Origin: Bacteroidota bacterium
Lineage (GTDB): Bacteria > Bacteroidota > Bacteroidia > CAIKAF01
Assembly: GCA_023432985.1 (NCBI GenBank)
Contig: JAEZEQ010000007.1
Span: forward strand, 21,313 to 85,312
DNA: 64,000 nt
Direction of reading: 5' to 3'
The notes beneath the pieces are model-generated. The model saw nothing but the letters and a program-made list of their open reading frames with translations, searched no databases and was not told where the DNA came from. This document shows, in pieces, positions 54,631 to 63,039 of the stretch. How positions within the stretch are numbered: the first letter of the stretch is position 1; the number at the start of each line of letters is the position of its first letter. The translations under genes were made by a program, and so were the position numbers.

Positions 54631-55308
54631 TTATCCTTTAGCTTTTCTTTCGAGTACTTCGTCAATCATACCATATTCTTTGGCTTCGGAAGCAATCATC
54701 CAATAATCGCGGTCACTGTCTTTCCATACGGTTTCGTAATCTTTTCCGGTGTGGAATGCAATGATATCGTACAATTCTTTTTTCAATTTTTGAATTTCGC
54801 GGGCCGTAATTTCAATATCTGAAGCTTGTCCTTGCGCTCCACCAAGCGGTTGATGTATCATTACGCGTGAATGTGGCAAAGCCGATCTTTTTCCGGTTTC
54901 GCCGGCGCAAAGCAATACGGCGCCCATACTTGCGGCTAATCCCACACAAATAGTTGCTACATCGCTTTGTATATACTGCATGGTGTCATAAATTCCCAAA
55001 CCTGCGTATACAGATCCTCCGGGAGAATTTATATAAATCTGAATGTCTTTATGGGCATCGGCGCTTTCGAGGAAAAGCAATTGAGCCTGAATAATATTCG
55101 AAATATAGTCATCGATAGGTGTTCCTAAAAAGATAATACGATCCATCATCAGGCGCGAAAAAACGTCTACCTCTCTAAAAGGCATGGGACGTTCTTCGAT
55201 TACCGTACGTGTCATATCTTCTACGGTCGACATATATTTTTCGAGATGCATACTGCTAATCCCTTGGTGCTTTACGGCATATTTTTTAAACTCGTCTTGT
55301 GGGAACAT
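54631..55308 (-). CDS. clpP: ATP-dependent Clp protease proteolytic subunit
   Basis: 225-residue serine protease chamber. Catalytic Ser127 ([11 protein letters not shown]) and His152 (MIHQPLGG) are visible, with the Asp further on (near [15 protein letters not shown]). The N-terminal 30 residues act as a propeptide-like extension. Start at 55308 ([19 protein letters not shown]). The gene lies between tig and clpX in the common tig-clpP-clpX order. Confidence 0.97.
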   Translation of the reverse strand: MFPQDEFKKYAVKHQGISSMHLEKYMSTVEDMTRTVIEERPMPFREVDVFSRLMMDRIIFLGTPIDDYISNIIQAQLLFLESADAHKDIQIYINSPGGSVYAGLGIYDTMQYIQSDVATICVGLAASMGAVLLCAGETGKRSALPHSRVMIHQPLGGAQGQASDIEITAREIQKLKKELYDIIAFHTGKDYETVWKDSDRDYWMIASEAKEYGMIDEVLERKAKG

Positions 55309-55420
55309 ATGATTACATGTTTTAATGTTAATTCAAGAGTGAATATAGAATGAATTTGAAAAAGAGACAAAACTATTCGATCAAATTCCTGTTAAAACCG
55401 ATAAGAATTGTTTTTTTCAC

Positions 55421-55441
55421 AAAAAACCCCGCTATGCGGGG
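55421..55441 (-). terminator. Short hairpin terminator after tig
   Basis: CCCCGC (55427-55432) pairs with GCGGGG (55436-55441), and six T residues follow on the minus strand. It lies 8 bases past the tig stop and could limit read-through into clpP. Confidence 0.75.
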
Positions 55442-55448
55442 TCAATTT

Positions 55449-56801
55449 TTATTTGTTTGCGTTTTCTTGTTGGAAAAAGCTTTTATAATCGATGTTTTCC
55501 GGTTTGGTTTGTACCAGACCTTTCAAGTGTTGTAAAACTTTCTCTTCAGCAATAGAAGCGGCAATACGCTCATATTCCTGTTGGTTTTGCAATACATTTT
55601 GAACGATAGATTGCAATCTTTCCGGATCATCCATAGGCATGCCCATTTCCATAAGTCGACTATTGACCATGGCTTCAGCACGGGTGCGAATTTCTTCTTC
55701 GGTGATTTTAAATTCGTTTTCGTCGCTGATTTTTTTGCGAATAATTTCCCAACGAATTACATCCGAAGAACCGTTGAATTCCTTTTCAATTTCCTCCGCA
55801 CTTTTCTTGCCTTCTTCTTTTATCATCAACCAACGTTTCAGAAAATCAGACGGAATATCAAATTTATGTGTTTCTAAAATTTTAGTGCGAATATCATTCA
55901 ATAATTTAAAATCGGCTTCATTTTGGGCATCTCTTTTCAAAATGTCGCTAAGTTCTTTTCTGAATTCTTCTTCCGAATTTACTTTGCCCGGACCAAAAAG
56001 TTGGTCGAAGAAAGCTTGATCCAAATCGGCAAGATCCATACGATTTGTCTTTTCGATTTTGAATTGAAGTGAGGCGTTTTTATCGGCCAATTCTTCTTTA
56101 GTCAACCCCAAATACATTTCGGCCATGGCTTCGTCTTTGTAGGCATCGAGGGGACTAACAGCGATAATATCGCCCGATTTGGCACCGAGAAATGCCGATT
56201 TGGCTTTTTCATTTTCGATGCGGCTATGGAAGATATAGGTCTTTTTAGAGAAGCCACCTTCAATGGGATTACCTTGAGCATCCGCTTCAAAATATTCACC
56301 CATTATCATATCTCCCTCTTCAACGATATCCGATTCTATATTTTTACCTAATCTGCGACGTTGGCCCTCAATATTCTCATTTAAGGTTTCTTCGTCGATG
56401 GTAATTTGGTAGTGGGTAAATTTTTCTTTAGGAATATTCAAGGTTACGCCGGGCATTACTCCGATTTCGTATACCACTTCATAAGCTTTACCGAAATCAA
56501 ACTCCAGAGCGGGACTATCTTCTGCCAAAATAGGATCGCCTAAAAATTCGATTTTATTATCCTGTATATATTGATATAATTCGTTTACGGCAATTTTTCC
56601 AATTTCATCCGCAATGGCCGATTTACCATACATTTTTTTTACCAAACCGGTAGGAACCTGACCCTGACGAAATCCGGGCATGTTTACCTGTTTGCGTACT
56701 TTTTTCAATTGTGCCTCAACCCGCTCGTTATAATCTTCGGGAGCAATGGTGATTTTAATTTTGCTGTGTAACTCGTTTATTTTCTCTTGTGCAATATTCA
56801 T
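55449..56801 (-). CDS. tig: Trigger factor
   Basis: 450-residue ribosome-associated chaperone. The N-terminal ribosome-binding domain includes RKQVNMPGFRQGQVPTGLVKKMYG, with the loop GFRxGxxP that contacts the ribosome. The middle domain (about 150-245) is only distantly FKBP-like, lacking the usual PPIase active-site aromatics, as seen in other Bacteroidota. The C-terminal helical arms follow. It is the first gene before clpP. A minus-strand -7 element (TATCTTTG, 56833-56840) lies upstream. Confidence 0.92.
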   Translation of the reverse strand: MNIAQEKINELHSKIKITIAPEDYNERVEAQLKKVRKQVNMPGFRQGQVPTGLVKKMYGKSAIADEIGKIAVNELYQYIQDNKIEFLGDPILAEDSPALEFDFGKAYEVVYEIGVMPGVTLNIPKEKFTHYQITIDEETLNENIEGQRRRLGKNIESDIVEEGDMIMGEYFEADAQGNPIEGGFSKKTYIFHSRIENEKAKSAFLGAKSGDIIAVSPLDAYKDEAMAEMYLGLTKEELADKNASLQFKIEKTNRMDLADLDQAFFDQLFGPGKVNSEEEFRKELSDILKRDAQNEADFKLLNDIRTKILETHKFDIPSDFLKRWLMIKEEGKKSAEEIEKEFNGSSDVIRWEIIRKKISDENEFKITEEEIRTRAEAMVNSRLMEMGMPMDDPERLQSIVQNVLQNQQEYERIAASIAEEKVLQHLKGLVQTKPENIDYKSFFQQENANK

Positions 56802-56832
56802 GCTATATGCGGTTTCTTGTTAAAAATGGCTG

Positions 56833-56840
56833 CAAAGATA
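56833..56840 (-). promoter_or_regulatory. -7 promoter element of tig
   Basis: Minus strand TATCTTTG, 32 bases before the start codon, with TTTA at the -33 spacing. It lies back to back with the tRNA promoter. Confidence 0.6.
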
Positions 56841-56878
56841 CGACGAAACTGTGGATATGTAAAAAATTTGCCGTTTTT

Positions 56879-56909
56879 TTTGTAGAATTGAAAAAATGTT
56901 TCATCTTTG
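56879..56909 (+). promoter_or_regulatory. Promoter of the tRNA-Leu gene
   Basis: TTTG (56879-56882), 19 bases, CATCTTTG (56902-56909), 19 bases before the tRNA 5' end. It closely matches the Bacteroidota consensus. Confidence 0.8.
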
Positions 56910-56928
56910 CACCCTCCAATTCAGGCAC

Positions 56929-57010
56929 GCGGGTGTGGTGAAATTGGTAGACATACCAGACTTAGGATCTGGCGCCGCAAGGCATGGGGGTTCGAGTCCC
57001 TCCACCCGCA
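56929..57010 (+). tRNA. tRNA-Leu (anticodon UAG)
   Basis: Acceptor stem GCGGGTG with CACCCGC, discriminator A, D-arm GTGAAATTGGTAGACA, anticodon stem CCAGA/TCTGG with loop CTTAGGA (anticodon TAG), a long class II variable arm and T-arm GGGGGTTCGAGTCCCTC. CCA is not encoded. It is the only tRNA in the window. It reads CUA codons (and, through U34, other CUN codons). Confidence 0.97.
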
Positions 57011-57016
57011 CAAAAG

Positions 57017-57046
57017 AAATGAGCCCCAACAGGCTCATTTTTTTTT
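57017..57046 (+). terminator. Intrinsic terminator after tRNA-Leu
   Basis: AAATGAGCC pairs with GGCTCATTT, then a T-run. Confidence 0.85.
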
Positions 57047-57114
57047 GTAAATTCCTTCCATTTTTTATGCTAAATTACCTAAGAAAGGGGATTTTTTTTG
57101 CGCCGTATTTTGAT

Positions 57115-57122
57115 TATATTTG
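57115..57122 (+). promoter_or_regulatory. -7 promoter element of the universal stress protein gene
   Basis: TATATTTG, 26 bases before the ATG at 57149, excludes the longer in-frame start at 57098. Confidence 0.55.
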
Positions 57123-57148
57123 ACCGTATAATTAATCGAAAGTTCCCT

Positions 57149-58018
57149 ATGGAAAGAAATTACAAAAATCTGATAGCGGTTGCGAATGATTTTTCGCATG
57201 AAAGTTTTATTGCACTTGAGCATGCTGCCCTTATTGCTAAAAATAATGGGGACGAATTGTTGGTCATTCATGTTATGAACCAAAGTACGAAGGATAAATT
57301 GGAAAAGGCGCATAAAGCACCCTTTCATATTCACGATGTTTTAAAAAGTCAATGCGATAAAATTGAACAAATTCACGGTGTAAAAAGCAGAATTGCCACA
57401 CCGGAAGGCGAAATTTTTGACGCAATCGGTAAAACAGCCGGAGATCAGCAAGCGCGCTTATTGGTTATGGGTACGCATGGAATTCAGAGTTTTGGCGAAA
57501 GATTGCTCGGCTCATGGGCATTGCGCATAGTCGATAGTTCGCCCGTTCCTGTTATCATCGTGCAAAATACTCCACCCAAGCCCGAAGGGTATAAGAAAGT
57601 TGCGTTGGAGTTGACAAATGCCGATCAGTGTCGTCGCTTATTGCCGCATGCCATTAATTTCCATAAATTATTCGGAGCCGAAATCGTATTGTTCGAAGAT
57701 TATGAAGAGGATGAGTTTATTGGAAAAGCCATAGCCCGAAATAAAGCTTTCTTTGAGAAATATTTGTCGGATAAAGGTATTCCTTATACCATGGCCATAC
57801 AGCGTAAAGGCTCAAGATATTATCACGATTTGGTAAATTATTCCTCCGAAAATGGGGTAGATTTGATTCTGATTGTTTCTTCGAAAGACCGTGGCTTTAT
57901 TGAAATGGTTACAGAGCCGGAACAAAAAGTTATATACAACAAAGCTGAAATCCCCGTTTTATGTATATCTGCCATTGAAACTACTTCTATGGGAGATTTT
58001 ATGGATGATAACTGGTAA
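57149..58018 (+). CDS. Universal stress protein, two tandem UspA domains
   Basis: 289-residue cytoplasmic protein with two UspA folds (about 1-140 and 145-285). The first ends in a UspA-type nucleotide loop (LLVMGTHGIQSFGERLLGSWALRIVDSSPVPVIIV), matching GxxG-x9-GS; the second has a weaker version (LILIVSSKDRGFIEMVTEPEQKVIYNKAEIPVLCI). Such proteins help cells survive stress, but their exact action is unclear. The start is set by the promoter and domain boundary (MERNYKNLIAVANDFS). It is followed 10 bases later by a small secreted protein gene. Confidence 0.88.
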   Translation: MERNYKNLIAVANDFSHESFIALEHAALIAKNNGDELLVIHVMNQSTKDKLEKAHKAPFHIHDVLKSQCDKIEQIHGVKSRIATPEGEIFDAIGKTAGDQQARLLVMGTHGIQSFGERLLGSWALRIVDSSPVPVIIVQNTPPKPEGYKKVALELTNADQCRRLLPHAINFHKLFGAEIVLFEDYEEDEFIGKAIARNKAFFEKYLSDKGIPYTMAIQRKGSRYYHDLVNYSSENGVDLILIVSSKDRGFIEMVTEPEQKVIYNKAEIPVLCISAIETTSMGDFMDDNW

Positions 58019-58028
58019 ATAATTTTTC

Positions 58029-58613
58029 ATGTATATACGTTTTTTTCTCATTTGTATATCTTCCCTCTTCTTTGTTCCTGTTTTTGCGCAAAAGCCGGCC
58101 TATTCCAATCATAGTTCCGCAGTGCGTAAACCCCACGATTTTCAAAAAGTCAAAGACCGATATCATCCGGATACGGCAGTGGTTTTAGAGAATATTTTTC
58201 TTGGGAAGTTGCCCGTGACATGGGTCAATAATTCCATAGGTAAAAAGAAAATGACCGCTGCCATGATGGGTGGAGATATTTTGTATCTAAATGCGAGTGG
58301 TACATGGGAAGCATATGCCAGCTATATTCCCGATTTGAGTTTACTTCAAAAGCATTTATCGCAAAAATCTAAGTTTACCTTGGTCGAAAAACTCTATATT
58401 GAAACAGGCCCTGAAGCCTATCAAAGCGGGCCGCCCAAAGGCAAAAGCGGAGAAATTAGTAACCCCGTCCAGGAAGGAGAAAAAATTTATGTCGATGCAA
58501 ATTTGCCCGGCATTTCCGAGAAAAGGTTTAGAGTAACCTACGTAACGGATACTTTAATTATCATATGTTCCGATGACGAAAAACTGACGACTTTTATCGT
58601 ACAAGTAAATTAA
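58029..58613 (+). CDS. Secreted protein of unknown function
   Basis: 194 residues, not recognised. It has a signal peptide (cleaved after PVFA) and a mature region of mixed alpha/beta composition, with no membrane segments, cysteines or sorting domain visible. Recognisable segments include MTAAMMGGDILYLNASGTWEAYASYIPDLS and FRVTYVTDTLIIICSDDEK. It is likely periplasmic. It sits 10 bases after the universal stress protein gene and is followed by a bidirectional terminator, so the two are probably co-transcribed. Confidence 0.65.
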   Translation: MYIRFFLICISSLFFVPVFAQKPAYSNHSSAVRKPHDFQKVKDRYHPDTAVVLENIFLGKLPVTWVNNSIGKKKMTAAMMGGDILYLNASGTWEAYASYIPDLSLLQKHLSQKSKFTLVEKLYIETGPEAYQSGPPKGKSGEISNPVQEGEKIYVDANLPGISEKRFRVTYVTDTLIIICSDDEKLTTFIVQVN

Positions 58614-58643
58614 AAAAAGGCAAGTTTTAGCTTGCCTTTTTTT
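58612..58643. terminator. Bidirectional intrinsic terminator
   Basis: AAAAAAAGGCAAG pairs with CTTGCCTTTTTTT around a TTTTAG loop, serving the convergent secreted-protein and valS genes. Confidence 0.85.
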
Positions 58644-58651
58644 ATTATCAA

Positions 58652-61309
58652 TTATGATTTTAAAGTTTTGAGTTGATCCTCAATAATCTTTATACGCAGT
58701 TCGGCATCCTGTAGTTTTTTACGTTCGCTTTCTACCACTTCGGCTTTTGCATTTTGAACAAACTTTTCATTGCTCAGTTTTTTGTGTACGCTTTGCAAAA
58801 AGCCTTGTGTATAATGCAATTCTTCCTCTAATTTTTTAATCTCCGCATCCAGGTTGAGGCTCTGATTTATGGGCACAAAGAGTTCTCTGGTTCCAACGCG
58901 TATGGCCAGTGCCGATTCGGGTTTGGTATCTACTTTAATGATATCGGATACATTGGCCAGTTTTGCAATTACGCTTTTTGCAGGAATCTCTGTTAGTGCA
59001 AAAATTTCCATGGCTTCGCGCATAGGTATTCCTTTTTCGTTTCTGAAATTTCGGATTGCCGTAACACATTCCAACGCATGTTCGAATTGCAGCATCTCTT
59101 CGCTTTGTCCCTCACCGCTTTCGGGCCAGGCGGCGAACATAATGAAATCTCCTTTTTCTCGCTCTGCCAAATGTTTCCATAGCTCCTCTGTAATAAAGGG
59201 TACAAAGGGATGCATCAATTTCAATAATTGTTCGAATATTGCTATGGTTGCATCAAATACACCTTCGGAGATTTGCCCCGATTTGGGTTTAATAATTTCG
59301 AGATAGGTGCTGCAGAAATCGTCCCATACCAATTTATAAGTAGCCATTAAGGCTTCGCTCATACGGAATTGGCGGTACAGATCATTAATCTCTGCGGTTT
59401 CTGTTTTCAATTTTTCCCGGAACCATGCTATAGCTAGAGCGGATTCTTCGGGCATATCCGTTTTTTCGATGGTCCATCCTTTAATGAGTCGGAATGAATT
59501 CCACACTTTATTCGTGAAATTTCGACCTTGCTCGCACAAAGACTCATCGAAGAGTAAGTCGTTTCCGGCGGGAGAGCTTAGAAGCATTCCAACCCTTACT
59601 CCGTCAGCGCCGTATTTTTCTATCAACTCGAGCGGATCGGGAGAATTGCCAAGAGATTTACTCATTTTCCGACCTTGTTTGTCGCGTACAATTCCGGTAA
59701 GATATACATCTTTAAAAGGAGGCAATTGCATATATTCATAGCCCGCAATAGCCATGCGTGCTACCCAGAAAAAGAGAATTTCAGGTGCGGTTACCAATAC
59801 ATCGGTCGGATAATAATAGGAGAGTTCGGCCGGAATTGGATCTATTTTTTGCTTTTCAACATCATAATTTTCCATTCCATCGAATACGGCTATAGGCCAT
59901 AGCCAGGAGCTGGCCCAGGTGTCGAGTACGTCTTCATCTTGCTTCAGGTCTTCATGGCTAAGATTTGGATTCCCGGTAATTTCTTGTGCTTTCTTTAGGG
60001 CATCTTCTGCATTGAGCGCCACCACAAAATCATTTTCTCCTTCTCCAAAGAACCAGGCCGGAATACGGTGTCCCCACCAGAGTTGGCGACTTATACACCA
60101 ATCTTTTACATTCTCCATCCAATACCTATAGGTATTTTTATACTTCGCAGGATGTAATTTTATTTCGTCTTTTTCTACTGCGTCTAATGCCGGTTGCGAA
60201 ATTTCTTTCATCTTGATGAACCATTGCAACGACAGTTTAGGCTCCACCACACTATTGGTCCTTTCAGAGCGACCTATGCGTGCCATATAGGCTTCTTTTT
60301 CGACGAGAAGTCCGGCTTCTTCCAGTTTGTTTACAAAAATTTTACGGGCTTCGAAACGCTCTTTTCCAATCAACCAATCGAGTTCGGCCAAATCGCTCAT
60401 AGTCCCATCGGCATTAATGGTGTCGATGACAGGCAATTGATGTCTCAACCCGATTTCATAATCGTTGATATCATGCGCCGGGGTCACTTTCAAACATCCG
60501 CTTCCAAATTCCAGATCCACATAATCGTCTCCAATAATGGGAATAGGACGGTTCACAAAGGGAACAATAACCTTTTTGCCAATTAATCCGGCATAACGAG
60601 GGTCTTTCGGATTTACCGCTACGGCTACGTCACCCGGAATGGTTTCGGGTCTTTGCGTAGCAATGGTGATAAATTTGTCCTCATTTTCGAAATAATATTT
60701 TACATGATACAAAAAGGATTTTTCGCCTTGTTCGTTGTAAATAACCTCCTCATTCGACAAAGCCGTTTTGGCTTCACAATCCCAATTTATCATACGCAGT
60801 CCTCTATAAATTTTCCCTTTATTATAAAGGTCTACAAAGGTTTTGATCACCGCCGTATAATAAGTAGGATCCATGGTGAAACGGGTTCTTTCCCAATCGC
60901 AGGATGCACCTAATTTTTTTAATTGATCGAGGATAATTCCCCCGTATTTATCTTTCCATTCGAAGGCATAAGCCAAAAATTCCTCACGGCTGAGATCGGA
61001 TTTTTTAATGCCTTTTTCGCGCAGCATTTGTACGACTTTAGCCTCTGTTGCTATGGAAGCATGGTCGGTTCCGGGAACCCAGCATGCATTTTTTCCCAAC
61101 ATGCGTGCGCGACGCACCAATACGTCCTGAATGGTATTATTGAGCATATGACCCATATGCAAAACACCGGTTACATTCGGAGGCGGAATAACCACGGTAA
61201 ATGCCTCTCTGTGATCGGGATTACTGCTGAAGCAGTTGTGCGCTAACCATTCTTTATAAATGGCATCTTCAATAGCCGATGCCTGGTATATTTTGGGAAG
61301 TTCTTGCAT
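58652..61309 (-). CDS. valS: Valyl-tRNA synthetase
   Basis: 885-residue class I synthetase. HIGH-type motif HMGH in NVTGVLHMGHMLNN, KMSKS in GRKMSKSLGNSPDP, editing-domain block TQRPETIPGDVAVAVNP, and a C-terminal coiled coil (LNLDAEIKKLEEELHYTQGFLQSVHKKLSNEKF) typical of ValS. The start at 61309 (MQELPKIYQAS) is preferred. An upstream ATG at 61333 lies inside a minus-strand -7 promoter element (TATTTTTG, 61331-61338), so it could not be in the transcript. Confidence 0.95.
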   Translation of the reverse strand: MQELPKIYQASAIEDAIYKEWLAHNCFSSNPDHREAFTVVIPPPNVTGVLHMGHMLNNTIQDVLVRRARMLGKNACWVPGTDHASIATEAKVVQMLREKGIKKSDLSREEFLAYAFEWKDKYGGIILDQLKKLGASCDWERTRFTMDPTYYTAVIKTFVDLYNKGKIYRGLRMINWDCEAKTALSNEEVIYNEQGEKSFLYHVKYYFENEDKFITIATQRPETIPGDVAVAVNPKDPRYAGLIGKKVIVPFVNRPIPIIGDDYVDLEFGSGCLKVTPAHDINDYEIGLRHQLPVIDTINADGTMSDLAELDWLIGKERFEARKIFVNKLEEAGLLVEKEAYMARIGRSERTNSVVEPKLSLQWFIKMKEISQPALDAVEKDEIKLHPAKYKNTYRYWMENVKDWCISRQLWWGHRIPAWFFGEGENDFVVALNAEDALKKAQEITGNPNLSHEDLKQDEDVLDTWASSWLWPIAVFDGMENYDVEKQKIDPIPAELSYYYPTDVLVTAPEILFFWVARMAIAGYEYMQLPPFKDVYLTGIVRDKQGRKMSKSLGNSPDPLELIEKYGADGVRVGMLLSSPAGNDLLFDESLCEQGRNFTNKVWNSFRLIKGWTIEKTDMPEESALAIAWFREKLKTETAEINDLYRQFRMSEALMATYKLVWDDFCSTYLEIIKPKSGQISEGVFDATIAIFEQLLKLMHPFVPFITEELWKHLAEREKGDFIMFAAWPESGEGQSEEMLQFEHALECVTAIRNFRNEKGIPMREAMEIFALTEIPAKSVIAKLANVSDIIKVDTKPESALAIRVGTRELFVPINQSLNLDAEIKKLEEELHYTQGFLQSVHKKLSNEKFVQNAKAEVVESERKKLQDAELRIKIIEDQLKTLKS

Positions 61310-61330
61310 AATTTTCTTGAAAAATGAAGG

Positions 61331-61338
61331 CAAAAATA
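61331..61338 (-). promoter_or_regulatory. -7 promoter element of valS
   Basis: Minus strand TATTTTTG, 21 bases before the chosen start codon. It decides the start. Confidence 0.5.
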
Positions 61339-61401
61339 CGAAGAAATACCCAATAATGCGGACGAATTATGCAGCTTTCCCCACAATGAAAAAAGGGGGA
61401 G

Positions 61402-62556
61402 TTAAGCCGGAATACTTTCCTTTTCCACAAGAAGGGGTTGCGTAAGAACCGGATTGGGATGACCCAATTCTTTCAAGAGTGTATAGTGTTCTTTAATGGC
61501 CTGTGTAAATGTGCCTGCCTGATAGTAAGGCAAGTCGAATTCATGCGCGGTGGCTTTCACTATTTCTCCAATTTTTCTATAATGCACATGGCAAATGGAT
61601 GGGAATAAATGATGTTCGATTTGTTGATTTAATCCACCCGCAAACCAGCTGAATATAAAATTATCCTGTGCGAAATTTTTTGTTGTTAGAACCTGATGTA
61701 TAGCCCAATTGTTTTCCAGTTGATTTTCATCATCCGGTAATGGGAAAATAGAATCCGGCGTAACGTGCGCAGGCTGGAATATTATAGCTAAGAGGAAACC
61801 GGCTACCCAATGTGCAGCAAAGAATCCGATCGCAATTTGCCACCATGCAAAAGGCAAAATAATCATGGGCAATACAAGGGCATAACCGAGATAGATAATT
61901 TTAGAAACAATTAAAATGGCCCATTCTTTTACTAAGGATGCATTTACTTTTTGCACCAATCCCTTTTTTTGATAATTCACTAAACGGGAAACATCTTTTA
62001 CAAAAACCCAGGAAAAAGTCATTAATCCATACAAAAACCAAGCATAAATATGTTGATACTTATGTACTTTTTTGAAAGGGGCATGCGGGTTAAAGCGTAA
62101 AATGCCGCGAGGGGATACATCCTCATCGAATTCGTTTACATTGGTATAGGTATGATGGAGTACATTGTGTTGTACTTTCCAGTTGAAAGCATTGGCTCCA
62201 ATGGCATTCATGGAATAACCCATTATACTATTCAAAAGTGGCTTTTTTGAATAGGCTCCGTGTATGGCATCATGCATTACATTCACACCTATGCCGGCAA
62301 TGCCGAGACCCATTACCAAGCTTAGCAATAAAGCCAACCATGGATTGGTAATAATGCCCGACATAATCAATGCGTATGGGGCAAGATAGAGAGTAAACAT
62401 GAAAATGGTTTTGAAAACCATCTCGGTATTTACGTGTTTGGACTGATTTGTGTTTTTGAAATAAGCGTTTACGCGTTGATTCAGAGTTGTGTAAAACTCA
62501 GTTCTGTTTCTGCTAAAGTGCAGTGGCTCAAATTTTTTCATTTCTTTTTTATACAT
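61402..62556 (-). CDS. Membrane fatty acid desaturase
   Basis: 384-residue di-iron desaturase with about four to six membrane segments. The three histidine boxes are HDAIHGAYS (HxxxH), HNVLHHTYTN (HxxHH) and QQIEHHLFP (QxxHH). The QxxHH form belongs to the front-end/delta-5,6,12-like acyl-lipid or acyl-CoA desaturases. There is no cytochrome b5 domain, so it needs a separate electron donor. It introduces double bonds to adjust membrane fluidity; the exact position is not readable. The start could be 62556 or 62541. Confidence 0.92.
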   Translation of the reverse strand: MYKKEMKKFEPLHFSRNRTEFYTTLNQRVNAYFKNTNQSKHVNTEMVFKTIFMFTLYLAPYALIMSGIITNPWLALLLSLVMGLGIAGIGVNVMHDAIHGAYSKKPLLNSIMGYSMNAIGANAFNWKVQHNVLHHTYTNVNEFDEDVSPRGILRFNPHAPFKKVHKYQHIYAWFLYGLMTFSWVFVKDVSRLVNYQKKGLVQKVNASLVKEWAILIVSKIIYLGYALVLPMIILPFAWWQIAIGFFAAHWVAGFLLAIIFQPAHVTPDSIFPLPDDENQLENNWAIHQVLTTKNFAQDNFIFSWFAGGLNQQIEHHLFPSICHVHYRKIGEIVKATAHEFDLPYYQAGTFTQAIKEHYTLLKELGHPNPVLTQPLLVEKESIPA

Positions 62557-62817
62557 GTTTTATTTTAGAAATGATCGAACCGGGTACACTTTATTAAGGA
62601 GGTTGGTATAGTAAACCTTCCGCGAAATTCTAAAAATATATCTGCAAGAACGGTATTTTTTTGCACTTGTTATTCAATTAAGAAGAAATTAACTGTTTTT
62701 TTTAAAAAAGGGAAGGGAATGGATAGAAATAAGTGAAATGAAAGCCGATCGCTGGTTTTAAATGGTGAATGCTCGGAAATTGGCGTGAAAAATTAATAGG
62801 GATTCTTGAATTTATAT
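62557..62817. other. Divergent intergenic region between desaturase and tatA
   Basis: About 260 bases. On the minus strand a stem pairs GGAAGGTT with AACCTCC (one bulge) around plus 62598-62621 in the probable desaturase leader. The rest is A+T-rich, with no ORF or promoter that I can support for the minus strand. Confidence 0.35.
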
Positions 62818-62825
62818 TAACTTTG
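62818..62825 (+). promoter_or_regulatory. -7 promoter element of tatA-gatA
   Basis: TAACTTTG, 16 bases before the tatA ATG. No -33 match. Confidence 0.45.
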
Positions 62826-62841
62826 TAGAAAATTATTGAAA

Positions 62842-63039
62842 ATGTTGCAACACATTTATTTCGGCATGCTTGGATGGCCACAGGTTTTACTTATAGTAGG
62901 CATTGTATTGTTATTATTTGGCGGACGTAAGATCCCTGAATTAATGAAAGGATTAGGACAAGGCGTGCGTGAGTTTAAAGATGGTATGAATGCCGATGAC
63001 AAATCGGAAGATAAAAAATCGGAGGATAAGAAAGAGTAA
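62842..63039 (+). CDS. tatA: Twin-arginine translocase subunit TatA/E
   Basis: 65-residue membrane protein for export of folded proteins. A short N-terminus leads into one transmembrane helix (GWPQVLLIVGIVLLLFGGRKIPELMKGLGQGVREFKDGM), with the FG-x-KIPEL hinge and amphipathic helix typical of TatA, then a charged tail. ATG at 62842 is chosen over an in-frame TTG at 62836. The stop codon overlaps the ATG of gatA by one base (TAATG), so gatA is translationally coupled. Confidence 0.93.
   Translation: MLQHIYFGMLGWPQVLLIVGIVLLLFGGRKIPELMKGLGQGVREFKDGMNADDKSEDKKSEDKKE

Noticed and set aside
56896..57123. 75-codon plus-strand open frame
   Set aside because: It is a read-through of the tRNA-Leu gene and its terminator; the GVVKLVDIPDLGSGAARHGGSSPS-like translation is the well-known artefact of tRNA sequence.
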